Below, piece by piece: positions 45,509 to 55,700 of a stretch of DNA of 64,000 bases (position 1 is the stretch's first letter; each line of letters opens with the position of its first letter). Position numbers and translations under genes: made by a program. The notes beneath the pieces are model-generated. The model did no database searches and had not been told where the DNA came from. It saw nothing but the letters and a program-made list of their open reading frames with translations. Source of the stretch: Flavobacteriaceae bacterium (GTDB lineage: Bacteria > Bacteroidota > Bacteroidia > Flavobacteriales > Flavobacteriaceae); contig JAPOSZ010000032.1 of assembly GCA_026709415.1 (NCBI GenBank), positions 124,001-188,000 on the forward strand, given 5' to 3'.

Positions 45509-47487
45509 ATGAGAATGGATAAGATAAACTCCAAAGATGAGTTAAGTCAAAGTAAGGACTTGACACAAGAGAATATTCTAAAACTAAAGAAATTATTACC
45601 CCAAATAATTACTGATGATAAAATTGATTTCACAGTATTGAAACAGTTATTGGGTGATGAAATCAATGATAAAGAGGAATTATATCGATTTGTTTGGCCA
45701 GGGAAGTCACAATCTCGAAGGGAAGCCTATAAACCATCTACTGGAACGTTGAGACCTTGTAGAGACGAAAGTTTGGATTGGGAAAACACTCAGAATCTTT
45801 ACATTGAGGGGGATAATTTAGAAGTACTGAAACTACTCCAAAAAAATTATGGGGGGGGGTAAAGATGATTTATATCGATCCTCCATATAACACTGGAAAA
45901 GATTTCATATACAAGGATAACTACAAGGACAATCTCAGAAATTATCAAGAGGTTACGCAACAAACAGATAACCAAGGCAACCAGTTGTCGACTAATGCAG
46001 AATCAGAGGGGAGATTTCACTCTAATTGGTTGAATATGATGTACCCACGATTGATTTTAGCAAGAAACTTATTGACTGAAGATGGTTTGATTTTTATAAG
46101 TATTGATGAAAATGAAGTTGATAATCTCAAAAAGATTTGTAGTGAAATATTTGGGGAATCAAACTTTATATCCAACTACGTTTGGCATAGCAATGTAAAG
46201 GGTAGACAGATGGATGAACATATAAAAGGCTCGTATGAAAATATTTTAGTTTATGCTAAAAGAAGTAGTAGTATTGAAATAGAAGGAATCATAGACCGTG
46301 TTAACATAAAAAATATAGATAGAGACGAGATTTCTTGCTTTATAAGAGGGTATCCTCTTCACAATGGCACATCAGATTTTCATATAAATAATCGCCCCAA
46401 TTTAGCCTACTCGATTTACTACAATCCCCAAAATAAAAAAGTAAAAGTTATTGATGAAAAGAAAAAAAATGGTAGCGGTTATTTCATTGGAAATTCTAAC
46501 GATAAATTAAAATTAGAAGGTTTTTTTAGAATCATTCCAAAGTTTAACAAAGTATATAATAATCAGCGAGTTTGGAGATGGGGGGCAGATAAATTCTTGC
46601 GAGAGTATAAAACTGAATTACTTTTTTTAAAAGAAAAAGATGGATTTTACATCTATCAAAAGAAAAGAGTTGATAAGGATGGCGTAATTGTGAAGAAAAG
46701 AACAAACTATATCAAAATTGATAGTGGATTAGGAAGAAAAGATTTGTTAGAGTTAGGTATGCCTAAATATTTCGATTCCCCAAAGCCTAAAATACTTATG
46801 AAAAACTTTATTGAACATATTGTCTGTAAGAATTTGATTTTCCTCGATTTTTTTTCAGGTTCATCATCCTCAGCTCATGCTGTTTTAGAATTAAATAAAG
46901 AGGATAGAGGAAAAAGGAGGTTTATTCAAGTACAACTCCCTGAACCAATAGATCCCAAAGAGGAAGCCTATAAAGCAGGATTTGAAAACATTGCTGAAAT
47001 TGGTAAAGAACGAATACGAAGGGTCATCAAAAAGATAAAAGAAGAAGAACCAGAAAAATCCAAGGATATGGATCTAGGATTCAAGGTGTTTAAGTTGGAT
47101 AGTTCCAACATAAAAAGTTGGGATGGAGACTCTGATAATTTCAAACAATCGCTTTTAGATTCTGTGGAGAACATTAAAGAAGACAGATCTCAAGAAGATG
47201 TGTTGTATGAAATTTTATTAAAGCATGGTTTGGATTTATCCTTACCGATAGAGGAGCGTATTATAGAAAAAACGAAGGTATTTAATGTTGGTCATGGAAC
47301 ATTGATTTTGTGTCTTGATGACAAGATAACCTCTAAAGTTGCAGAAGGGATAGGAAATTGGAAAAAGGAATGCAAACCTGCCAAGTGTACGGTGATATTC
47401 AAAGACTCAGGATTTACGGATGTTGAAAAAACGAATTCAATTCAAACTTTAAGGAGGTTTGGTATTAAAGAGATTAGAAGTATCTAG
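45509..47487 (+). CDS. mod: Type III restriction-modification methyltransferase Mod1, phase-OFF (G9 frameshift)
   Basis: Two adjoining open frames, 45509-45862 (117 residues) and 45865-47487 (540 residues), together make one N6-adenine methyltransferase. The break is at a run of nine G (45851-45859) after NY; with ten G (or seven) the frame reads through to VKMIYIDPPYNTG, giving 659 residues. Motif IV (DPPY) precedes the target-recognition region, and motif I (DFFSGSSSSAHAV) follows, the beta-class order of type III Mod. The central part (about 46120-46850) differs from mod2, while both ends are nearly identical. No res gene follows mod1 directly. In this DNA copy no full-length Mod is made; expression would switch by slippage in the G run. 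Confidence 0.85.
45851..45859 (+). repeat. Poly-G tract (G9) in mod1
   Basis: Nine consecutive G inside the mod1 reading frame, followed at once by an in-frame TAA. Adding one G or removing two restores the frame. Confidence 0.9.
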
Positions 47488-47624
47488 ATGCAGACACAAA
47501 TTCATCACAAAAAAGCATTAAAGGCTATGAGTTTTGGAATAGAATTATTTTCAACTGTACAGTTCTAATCTATATGCTTAAATTAGGAGTTGTAATCAAC
47601 AAAGTCTTTAATCGTATTGGTTTC

Positions 47625-48986
47625 CTATTTTGAAAATTTTATGATGTTATCCCAATTTACTTTCTCTAACTTGAGGGGTCTTTTGTTGTAATGTCCTTTA
47701 AATCCAATCCCATCTAATAAGTATTTCTCAATGATTAGTAATAAAATTTGACGTGCTTCAAATTGAGCGTATTTGGGTATGTTTACTTTTCTCTTGTTTT
47801 TATTCGAATGTACTAGACTATTTCTCAACTCTGCTATTGCATGCGAAAGTGAGTCTATTTCTGATTTACAATAAGGCTTAGCATAATCTTTGTTGTAATT
47901 TTCAGAATATTCTTTCAAATCAGGTGTCTCATTGTTGATTTCATTAGGAATAGAAAGATGTCTCATGAGTTCCCCAATTTTCATTCCAGTTTTTTCCTCC
48001 CCTTTTTGATCTTGATTTGCCTCCTTGTACTCCTGCCTATTTGTGTATAAGTTCCATACCAACTCAACTCCTGCTTGTGCTAAAATTAGACTCCCAGATG
48101 TGTAGCCACTGTTAATATTTGCCTGATTGTACCAGTGAATTAAATCTGAGTAGTTATTGAAATATTCAGTTTTAGTAAAGAAATCAAGCAACCTTTTTAT
48201 TATAGATGTTCCACTAGAATTATAAATTTCAAAAGCAGGCACAACTTCGCTACAATTTTTGTACAGTTTTATGTTACCGATTCCAGGATTCCATTGAATT
48301 ATTTGGTTATCATTATTCAAAAAGTTGATGAAGATAAACCCCAAATCTTGACCCTTTAAAAACCTTAGCGACAAAATCAAGCACCTTAAAACTTTTTGAA
48401 CTTCTTTTACCGTTCCTACATTCAAGAATTTTAGCTGTATATGATGTGTTATACAATAACCCCCTTTTGTTTTTAGATTTTGGATACTCTCGGTTAAATC
48501 TTGTCTTCCACTAATTGAAACTTCTACATCTTTTTCTTTTCCTTTCTCTTTTGGTAAAGTGAATTTGAATTCAAGTTCAGAATGCCTAAAAGAATTATAG
48601 ATTGAAAAGTTAACTACAGAAAACGTAACTTTTTTGATGTATTCATTTACTTTCTGTATTTGATATAAATGAGGGAAACACACTGTCGCTCTAATTGGAT
48701 TTGAGTTATCCATTATTTTCGCCTTGGAAAAGTATTGGTCGTATATTTTGACATCAAACTCCGTTCCCTTAACCCAGTATTTAAAGGGATCTAAATCCAA
48801 ACAATTCCCTTTCAATTCAAATGAAGGTATAGGGTTCCAGTTGAGAAAAATTTCACCATGAGTGAGTTCATAGCAATTTTCTTTATTTTCCAAGCATATT
48901 GTCCCTCTATACAGGTCAACTTGTTCATTAACTTTTTGGTTAAGATTCAAGGACTTACGATCCAAAATAAAATTAGATTTACTCAT
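47625..48986 (-). CDS. HEPN-motif protein of unknown family
   Basis: A 453-residue protein not clearly matching a family I know. The first two thirds look beta-rich without a signal peptide. The C-terminal part is helical and holds RNSLVH at residues 388-393, an exact RNxxxH motif of HEPN ribonucleases, within a segment typical of HEPN domains (SLSHAIAELRNSLVHSN). HEPN proteins often act in toxin or anti-phage systems. It sits inside the duplicated mod region on the opposite strand. A TAnnTTTG box ends 30 bases before the start. Defence role is inferred. Confidence 0.6.
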   Translation of the reverse strand: MSKSNFILDRKSLNLNQKVNEQVDLYRGTICLENKENCYELTHGEIFLNWNPIPSFELKGNCLDLDPFKYWVKGTEFDVKIYDQYFSKAKIMDNSNPIRATVCFPHLYQIQKVNEYIKKVTFSVVNFSIYNSFRHSELEFKFTLPKEKGKEKDVEVSISGRQDLTESIQNLKTKGGYCITHHIQLKFLNVGTVKEVQKVLRCLILSLRFLKGQDLGFIFINFLNNDNQIIQWNPGIGNIKLYKNCSEVVPAFEIYNSSGTSIIKRLLDFFTKTEYFNNYSDLIHWYNQANINSGYTSGSLILAQAGVELVWNLYTNRQEYKEANQDQKGEEKTGMKIGELMRHLSIPNEINNETPDLKEYSENYNKDYAKPYCKSEIDSLSHAIAELRNSLVHSNKNKRKVNIPKYAQFEARQILLLIIEKYLLDGIGFKGHYNKRPLKLEKVNWDNIIKFSK

Positions 48987-49015
48987 AAGAGATTGTGTAC
49001 TATTTTAAGATTCCC

Positions 49016-49023
49016 CAAAAATA
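49016..49023 (-). promoter_or_regulatory. Bacteroidota-type -7 box for the HEPN-motif gene
   Basis: The minus strand reads TATTTTTG (TAnnTTTG), 30 bases before the gene start. It touches the left end of the MITE-like element. Confidence 0.4.
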
Positions 49024-49206
49024 TGAGCATTCTAATACTAATTTGCATTTTAAATTACTTTTTAGAGTTAGGATAAAATCTTTGTGTTTCATAATTTATC
49101 TGCTTAGTTTAATGACAATGAGATGAGAATCAAGTAACACACAATACAGAACACAAATTGGTATAAATATAGTTTTAGAATCTATTTTAAATTAGAATGC
49201 TCATAT
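49021..49206. mobile_element. MITE-like element with 16-bp inverted ends
   Basis: A 186-base AT-rich segment bounded by perfect 16-base inverted repeats (ATATGAGCATTCTAAT at 49021-49036, its reverse complement at 49191-49206). It encodes nothing. About 129 bases of it (49032-49160) are repeated in inverted orientation at 55800-55929 with roughly 93% identity by eye, so it is a multi-copy element. Confidence 0.6.
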
Positions 49207-49324
49207 GAAATCCATGAAAAAAAGCCAATTTTCTGAATAACAGATCATCAAGATATTATCCCTTCAGTAGGAGGGCAAAAAGGTGCGTGAGATCTGCCGT
49301 GAGCATCGTATCAGTCATCCCATC
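49205..49324 (+). pseudogene. IS3-family orfA relic
   Basis: The plus frame from ATG 49205 reads as the start of an IS3-type orfA (KKSQFSE, QIIKILSLQ, EGKKVREICREHRISHP), with in-frame TAA and TAG replacing sense codons. It is broken off near 49325, where IS30-related sequence begins in the opposite direction. Not functional. Confidence 0.65.
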
Positions 49325-50144
49325 TTTTCTCCTAGGACGAATAGGATCTGGTAAAATAAGTTTCGACGCCGAATTGTTGCTTGATGAGATTATGTTTGGC
49401 AAATTCCAAACCATTATCAAAGGTGATGGTTTTCATCCGTTGTGGCCCTATTTCATGGATGATCTCGATAATGGCTTGAGCGACCGGCGTCGCCTCTTTG
49501 CTCGGTAGCTTTTGAATCTTGGTGTACCAACTGGCTCTGTCGGTCAATACTAATAGGGGACATCCGATTTGACTCCCCATCATTAAATCCACTTCAAAAT
49601 CGCCAAAGCGGACTCGTTCTTCGACAATGGCTGGACGCTGATCCATCGATTGACGATCTAGGATACAGCCTTTGTTCCCCTTGTCGTTTCCTCGCTGACG
49701 TCTTCTTTTGGCATGACGTCGATAGAGAGACAGCCGTTTGTAGGGAGCATCGATGGTCTTGTTACTCTGCTTCATGGTCCACAACCAGCGATAAATACGT
49801 TCTGTTGAAACGCCCACCATCCCATTGCGTCTTCCAATAGGCAGCGATCAACTCTAGACTCCAACGCTCTTCCACCATCCAGTATTTGATTTGCTCTTTG
49901 AGCTTCTTTGTCCATTTGATCCGACGGGGTTTCCTCTTTTCTCTCTTGACAGCTTTCCGCTGTGCTGTATCGGCTTGGTAGCATCCTTTGTCTTTAACTT
50001 TTTTGACGGTATGACGCTGCCGTTCTCTCCAAACGGTGGTCTGATGAACTCCTCATTCTTCGGCCATGGCTTGATTGAAAAATCCCTGATGAATCAATAC
50101 TTCCAATACGTATCTTTGTCCTAGTTAAGTTTTTGAGATTTCAT
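49325..50144 (-). pseudogene. IS30-family transposase relic
   Basis: Reading the minus strand from ATG 50142-50144: an N-terminal helix-turn-helix part (GQRYVLEVLIHQGFFNQAMAEE), then EERWSLELIAAY, VSTERIYRWLW and the DDE catalytic part (RFGDFEVDLMMG, ITFDNGLEFAKH, YFTRSYSS). It carries a frameshift near the start, an in-frame TGA, another frameshift near 49810-49840, and TAG in place of the tryptophan of SYSSW. The C-terminal catalytic glutamate region is missing, cut at the junction with the IS3 relic. Clearly inactive. Confidence 0.8.
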
Positions 50145-50384
50145 ATTTTTTGTTTTTCGATACGTCAAAATGAAACCTTAGTAGCTGCCCCGGCCAATCG
50201 TTTGGCTGGGGGCGTTCGTCTTGCACTAGATAGTTGAACATGGCATAAAGAAAAAACTATATTTTGGATCGCTTAGGTTTAGGGGAGTAACACAGTAATA
50301 AACTATCGAAGAATAAGGGTGAGATAAGATTAAATATATAAACTAAAAAAATGCTAATTCGACTGAGTTTTAGGGAGTAAAAAG
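50145..50384. other. Intergenic remainder with a short G+C-rich patch
   Basis: No gene is supported. A patch near 50187-50230 is richer in G+C than the surroundings and may be the edge of an inserted element; the rest is AT-rich. Confidence 0.3.
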
Positions 50385-50693
50385 ATGAAAATAATATTTG
50401 ATGTAAAAGATAGTCAAGTTGATGAAGTTTTAAAAATCCTCAAGAATTTAAGTGATGTAGAAATGTTGGAGATTAAGGGCATTAAAGCAGGAACAAAATC
50501 AACATTAAGTGGCTCCGTCAAAGAGATAAAGATTAATGTGAAAGAATACGAAAAGGGAGATGAAATATGGGACTTATTGGAAAATCTTGATTTTGTCGAT
50601 ATAAAAGATTATCATAAAGACAAAGAAGAGTGGCTTTGGGGGTTAGAACAAAGTATAAAATGGCACAATAGACATGCACAAACTAATCTATGA
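50385..50693 (+). CDS. Small antitoxin-like hypothetical protein
   Basis: A 102-residue protein I cannot assign to a named family. The opening MKIIFDVKDSQVDEVLKILKNLSDVEMLEIKG recalls small antitoxin-like proteins of Bacteroidota that precede RelE-type toxins. An overlapping ATG at 50674 starts a 13-residue frame (MHKLIYDFIVSEK, stop at 50713-50715) that looks like the beginning of such a toxin cut off early. No helix-turn-helix is seen. The gene sits between the IS30 relic and mod2. Confidence 0.5.
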   Translation: MKIIFDVKDSQVDEVLKILKNLSDVEMLEIKGIKAGTKSTLSGSVKEIKINVKEYEKGDEIWDLLENLDFVDIKDYHKDKEEWLWGLEQSIKWHNRHAQTNL

Positions 50694-50802
50694 CTTTATA
50701 GTCTCTGAAAAGTAGAAAGGTTCTCTCGTTATTTTCAACAAATATGAATGCTATTTCAATTAGAAAGGTTTATAAAAATCTCAATCATAATTATAAAAGT
50801 CA

Positions 50803-52762
50803 ATGAGCAAAATCAAAGTCAATTTGAGTGATGTATTAACTAAAAGCAAGAATTTAATTCAAGAAAACATTCAAAAACTAAAGAAATTATTCCCCCAAAT
50901 AATTACTGATGATAAAATTGATTTCGCAGTATTGAAACAGTTATTGGGGGATGAAATCAATGATAAAGAGGAATTATATCGATTTGTTTGGCCAGGGAAA
51001 TCACAATCTCGAAGGGAAGCCTATAAACCATCTACTGGAACGTTGAGACCCTATAGAGATGAAAGTCTGGATTGGGGGAAAACTCAGAATTTGTATATCG
51101 AGGGGGATAATTTAGAAGTACTGAAACTACTCCAAAAAAATTATGGGGGGGGGTAAAGATGATTTATATCGATCCTCCATATAACACTGGAAAAGATTTC
51201 ATATACAAGGATAACTACAAGGACAATCTCAGAAATTATCAAGAGGTTACGCAACAAACAGATAACCAAGGCAACCAGTTGTCGACTAATGCAGAATCAG
51301 AGGGGAGATTTCACTCTAATTGGTTGAATATGATGTACCCAAGGTTGATTTTAGCAAGAAATTTATTGACTGAGGATGGTGTGATTTTTATAAGTATTGA
51401 TGATAATGAACTAGAAAATATAAAAAAATTGGTAATGAGATTTTTGGTGAAGAGAATTTAATCAACTCATTCATTTGGATTAGTAATATAAAGGGAAGAC
51501 AGATAAGTAGATTTGGTGCAGCAACTACAAAAGAGTACATTATTTCATACGCAAAGGATATTCAGAATCTAGATAAATTTCTTATTGATTCAAAATTTGC
51601 CACTGAACTTATGCCAGATTCTTACAAGGGATTCAGCTATGAAATAAAGAAAGATAAAAAAGGAATGTACATAACGACAAATGAGTTGTACAACAGTAAT
51701 TCTAGTTTCAATGAAACGACAAGACCAAACCTGGTGTTTGATATATTTTATAATCCTAAAAGCAGGAAAGTCTTAACTAGTAGATGCAGTTCGGAATTAA
51801 ATACAGATTACATAACAATAAAACCAAAACCTATTCCAAAATCCGAAAACAAATTTTATGCTTGGAGATGGAGTAAACAAAAGGTAATGAATGAAAGTGA
51901 CGAGTTAGAATTCATAGAAAAAGAGGGAAACTGGAAAATTTATACGAAAAGAAGAAACTTCAACAAAACAAGTTTAAAAGATGTGATTACTAACATCTCA
52001 ACGGATAAAGGTTCCAACACGATGAAAGCTTTGGATTTAAATTATTTTGATTATTGTAAACCAGTAGAACTAATTGAACTTATTGTTTCAATAATAAACG
52101 ATAAATACATTACAGTTCTTGATTTTTTTGCTGGTTCATCATCCTCAGCTCATGCTGTTTTAGAACTAAATAAAGAGGATGGAGGAAAAAGGAGGTTTAT
52201 TCAAGTACAACTCCCTGAACCAATAGATCCAAAGAAAGAAGCCTATAAAGCAGGATTTGAAAACATTGCCGAAATTGGTAAAGAACGAATGCGAAGAGTC
52301 ATCAAAAAGATAAAAGAAGAAAATCCCGAAAAATCAAAGGATATGGATCTAGGATTTAAGGTGTTTAAGTTGGATAGTTCCAACATAAAAAGTTGGGATG
52401 GAGACTCTGATAATTTCAAACAATCGCTTTTAGATTCTGTGGAGAACATTAAAGAAGACAGATCTCAAGAAGATGTGTTGTATGAAATTTTATTAAAGCA
52501 TGGTTTGGATTTATCCTTACCGATAGAGGAGCGTATTATAGAAAAAACGAAGGTATTTAATGTTGGTCATGGAACATTGATTTTGTGTCTTGATGACAAG
52601 ATAACCTCTAAAGTTGCAGAAGGGATAGGAAATTGGAAAAAGGAATGCAAACCTGCCAAGTGTACGGTGATATTCAAGGACTCAGGGTTTACGGATGTTG
52701 AAAAAACAAATTCAATTCAAATATTAAAGAGATTTGGAATAAAAAACATAAAAAGTTTATAA
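50803..52762 (+). CDS. mod: Type III restriction-modification methyltransferase Mod2, OFF by two frameshifts
   Basis: Three frames make one gene: 50803-51156, 51159-51461 and from about 51429 to 52762. The first break is a G9 run (51145-51153) at the same codon as in mod1. The second is an A7 run (51422-51428), where one more A would join KK to IGNEIFGEENL. With one G and one A added, the product has 653 residues. Motif IV (DPPYNTG) and motif I (DFFAGSSSSAHAV) flank a central target-recognition region (about 51415-52120) unrelated to that of mod1. The ends match mod1 closely. res starts one base after the stop. Confidence 0.85.
51145..51153 (+). repeat. Poly-G tract (G9) in mod2
   Basis: Nine consecutive G inside mod2, followed by an in-frame TAA, at the same position as the mod1 tract. 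Confidence 0.9.
51422..51428 (+). repeat. Poly-A tract (A7) in mod2 at a second frameshift
   Basis: Seven consecutive A where eight would keep the Mod frame. It may be a second variable tract, a fixed mutation or an assembly error. Confidence 0.6.
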
Positions 52763-52763
52763 G

Positions 52764-55700
52764 GTGAAAATAAAATTTGAAAGCGAACTTCAATTTCAGT
52801 TAGACGCAATGAACTCAATCGTAGAAATATTTAGGGGATCAGAAAAGCATGACTCTACGTTTACAGTTTATTCTCCAGAATATATCAATAATCAACAAAC
52901 AATAACCTTTAATGAAATAGGTTACAGTAACCAAATAAACTTATCAAGGGAACAATTAATTGAAAACACTATCAATATTCAGTTAAAAAATGGGTTAAAG
53001 CCCTCATCGGTTGATGACATACGGGAGGATAATCTAGAATTCTCTATTGAAATGGAAACTGGTACGGGTAAAACTTATGTTTACTTGAGGACTATTATGG
53101 AGTTATATCAGAAATATGGTCTGTCAAAATTCATCATAGTAGTTCCATCAATTTCAATTAAAGAAGGAGTCTACAAATCCTTACAAATCACTCAGGACCA
53201 CTATAGACAGCTATATGATAACATTCAATACAATTATTTTATATACAACTCTGGAAGATTGAGTGATGTGAGAAATTTTTCAGCCAACAATGGATTGGAA
53301 ATTATGGTGATTAACATCGATGCGTTTAGTAAAAGTTTTAAGGATTCTGCTCAACCCAATAAAGCCAACATTATCCATCGATATCATGATTCTTTAGGTG
53401 GAAAACCTTTAGATTTTATTAGGAATACCAAACCTGTAGTAATCATTGATGAACCCCAATCGACAATAAGCACTCCGTTAAGAAAAACTGCTGTTCAGAA
53501 TTTAAATCCTATGGTAACATTAAGATATTCAGCCACGCATAGAGAAAAGGTTAACCTTGTGTTCAAATTAGATGCTGTTGATGCGTATGCTCAAAAACTA
53601 GTCAAGCAAATTGAAGTAGGTTCTGTACAAGCAAGCGAGGATAGAAATAATGTCTATATCAAGTTAAAAGAAGTCATTCTAAGCAAGGGATTGCCTATTG
53701 CCAAAGTGGAAGTGGACGTTTTTGAAAGAGGATCAGTGAAAAGAAAAATAAAAAAAGTGCGACAGAACACAGATTTAGAGGAAATAACGAAGAGAAATGA
53801 ATATGAAGGCTACATTATCAAGGATATTTATGGAGAGAAGGGAAACGAATATATTGATTTCACAAGTAGGGAAGATGTTATAAAACTGCATGAGTCGATT
53901 GGTGAAGCTGATGAACTACAAATTAAAAGAGTCATGATATCGAAAACAATTGAAGAGCATCTTGACAAAGAAATGATTTTAAATAAAAAGTGTATCAAGG
54001 TGCTTAGTCTGTTTTTTATTGATCGAGTAATGAATTATAGAGGTTATGATGATGAAGGGAATCCAACCAAGGGTATTTATGCCAAAATATTTGAAGAAGA
54101 ATACAAAAAACATATTCGCAAACCAAAATACAATACCCCATTTGGTAAATTGAAAGAATCGAATATCGATATTCAGAGTGTTCATGACGGGTACTTCTCC
54201 ATTGACAAAAAAGGTAAAAGAAGCAATTCAAAAGAAAAATACGAACACTTTAAGGACACCAGTGGTAACACAAATGCGGACGAAAACACGTATCATTTGA
54301 TCATGAGAGATAAAGAAAAACTATTGAGTTTTGATTCTAACATACGTTTTATATTCTCTCATTCAGCACTTAAAGAAGGTTGGGGTAATCCGAATGTTTT
54401 TCAAATATGTACCCTCAGACAAAAGGGAAAATCAAAAATTACCCCACGTCAACAAATAGGAAGAGGGCTTAGACTTTGTGTCAATCAAAATGGAGAAAGA
54501 ATATTTGGGCATGGTATTAATACCTTATCAGTTATTGCTAACGAATCTTGGGAAGAGTTTGTCCAAGATTTGCAGAAAGAAATAGAAAAAGAGTCTGGAA
54601 TTGTCTTTGGAGAAATTAAGGAAAGCACCTTTTCTGACATCGTCATTAAGCCCGTTAATGTTGATAAAAATCCAACTTATATGGGTCATGAAAAATCGAA
54701 GCAACTTTTTAAATATTTATTGGATAGGGGGTATATCGACTCAAATGGTAGGGTTATGGATTTATTAAACATTGCTTTGTTCAATAACAATGTTGAAATT
54801 CCTGAGTCATTTCATAAAAATAAGGAACACATTAAAAAGCAAATAATCAACAAGCTAAAAAGTTTGGCTAGTAAGCTCCCAATCAGCAATCCAGATAAAA
54901 AGAAAAAGGTTAAAATCAACGAAAAAATTATTGAATGTCCAGATTTCCAAGAATTATGGGAAAGAGTAAAACATAAGACAACATTTTCAGTCAATTTTGA
55001 TTCGCATTCTTTGATAAAGAAATGCATTGATTCAATTGATAAACATCTCAAGAAAAATAAAGGGAGAATCGTTTATGAAAGAAAACATGTCGTTTTCGAT
55101 GTTGGAGGACTAGATGTAGATGAATCAAAAACAAAAACGCAAGACTACATTTATGAAAATCAAGTCGAAAATTTACCTGATATTATCAGTTATATTCAAA
55201 ACGCAACCAACTTAACAAGGCAATCTATTGTTGAAATATTGATGGGCACAAGAAAACTTGAATACTTTAAGATTAATCCACAGAAGTTTATCGAAGGGTG
55301 CATCGATTTAATCAACGAACAAATGAGACACCACATAGTGGATGGTTTGAAATATCATAAAATGGGTAGAGGGGAATTTTACAGTCAAGAGTTATTTAAA
55401 AATGAGGAGTTGTTTGGATACTTGAAACGCAATATGATTGAAAGTTCTAAATCTCCATACGATTATGTGATTTATGATTCAGCTATTGAAAGAAGCTTAA
55501 CTAATGATTTTGAGAATAGCGAAAATGTTTCCGTTTATGCAAAACTTCCAAGTTGGTTTAAAATACAAACACCGTTAGGTTCATACAATCCAGATTGGGT
55601 CGTGAATTGGAAAGAAGAAGATGGAGAGGAAAAATTATTTTTTGTTGTTGAAAGTAAGGGCCATCTCTTCGAAGAAAATTTAAGAAGAATAGAAAGTTCA

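Noticed and set aside
49287-49508. Plus-strand open frame across the IS junction
   Set aside because: It only joins the IS3 relic to the antisense of the IS30 relic.
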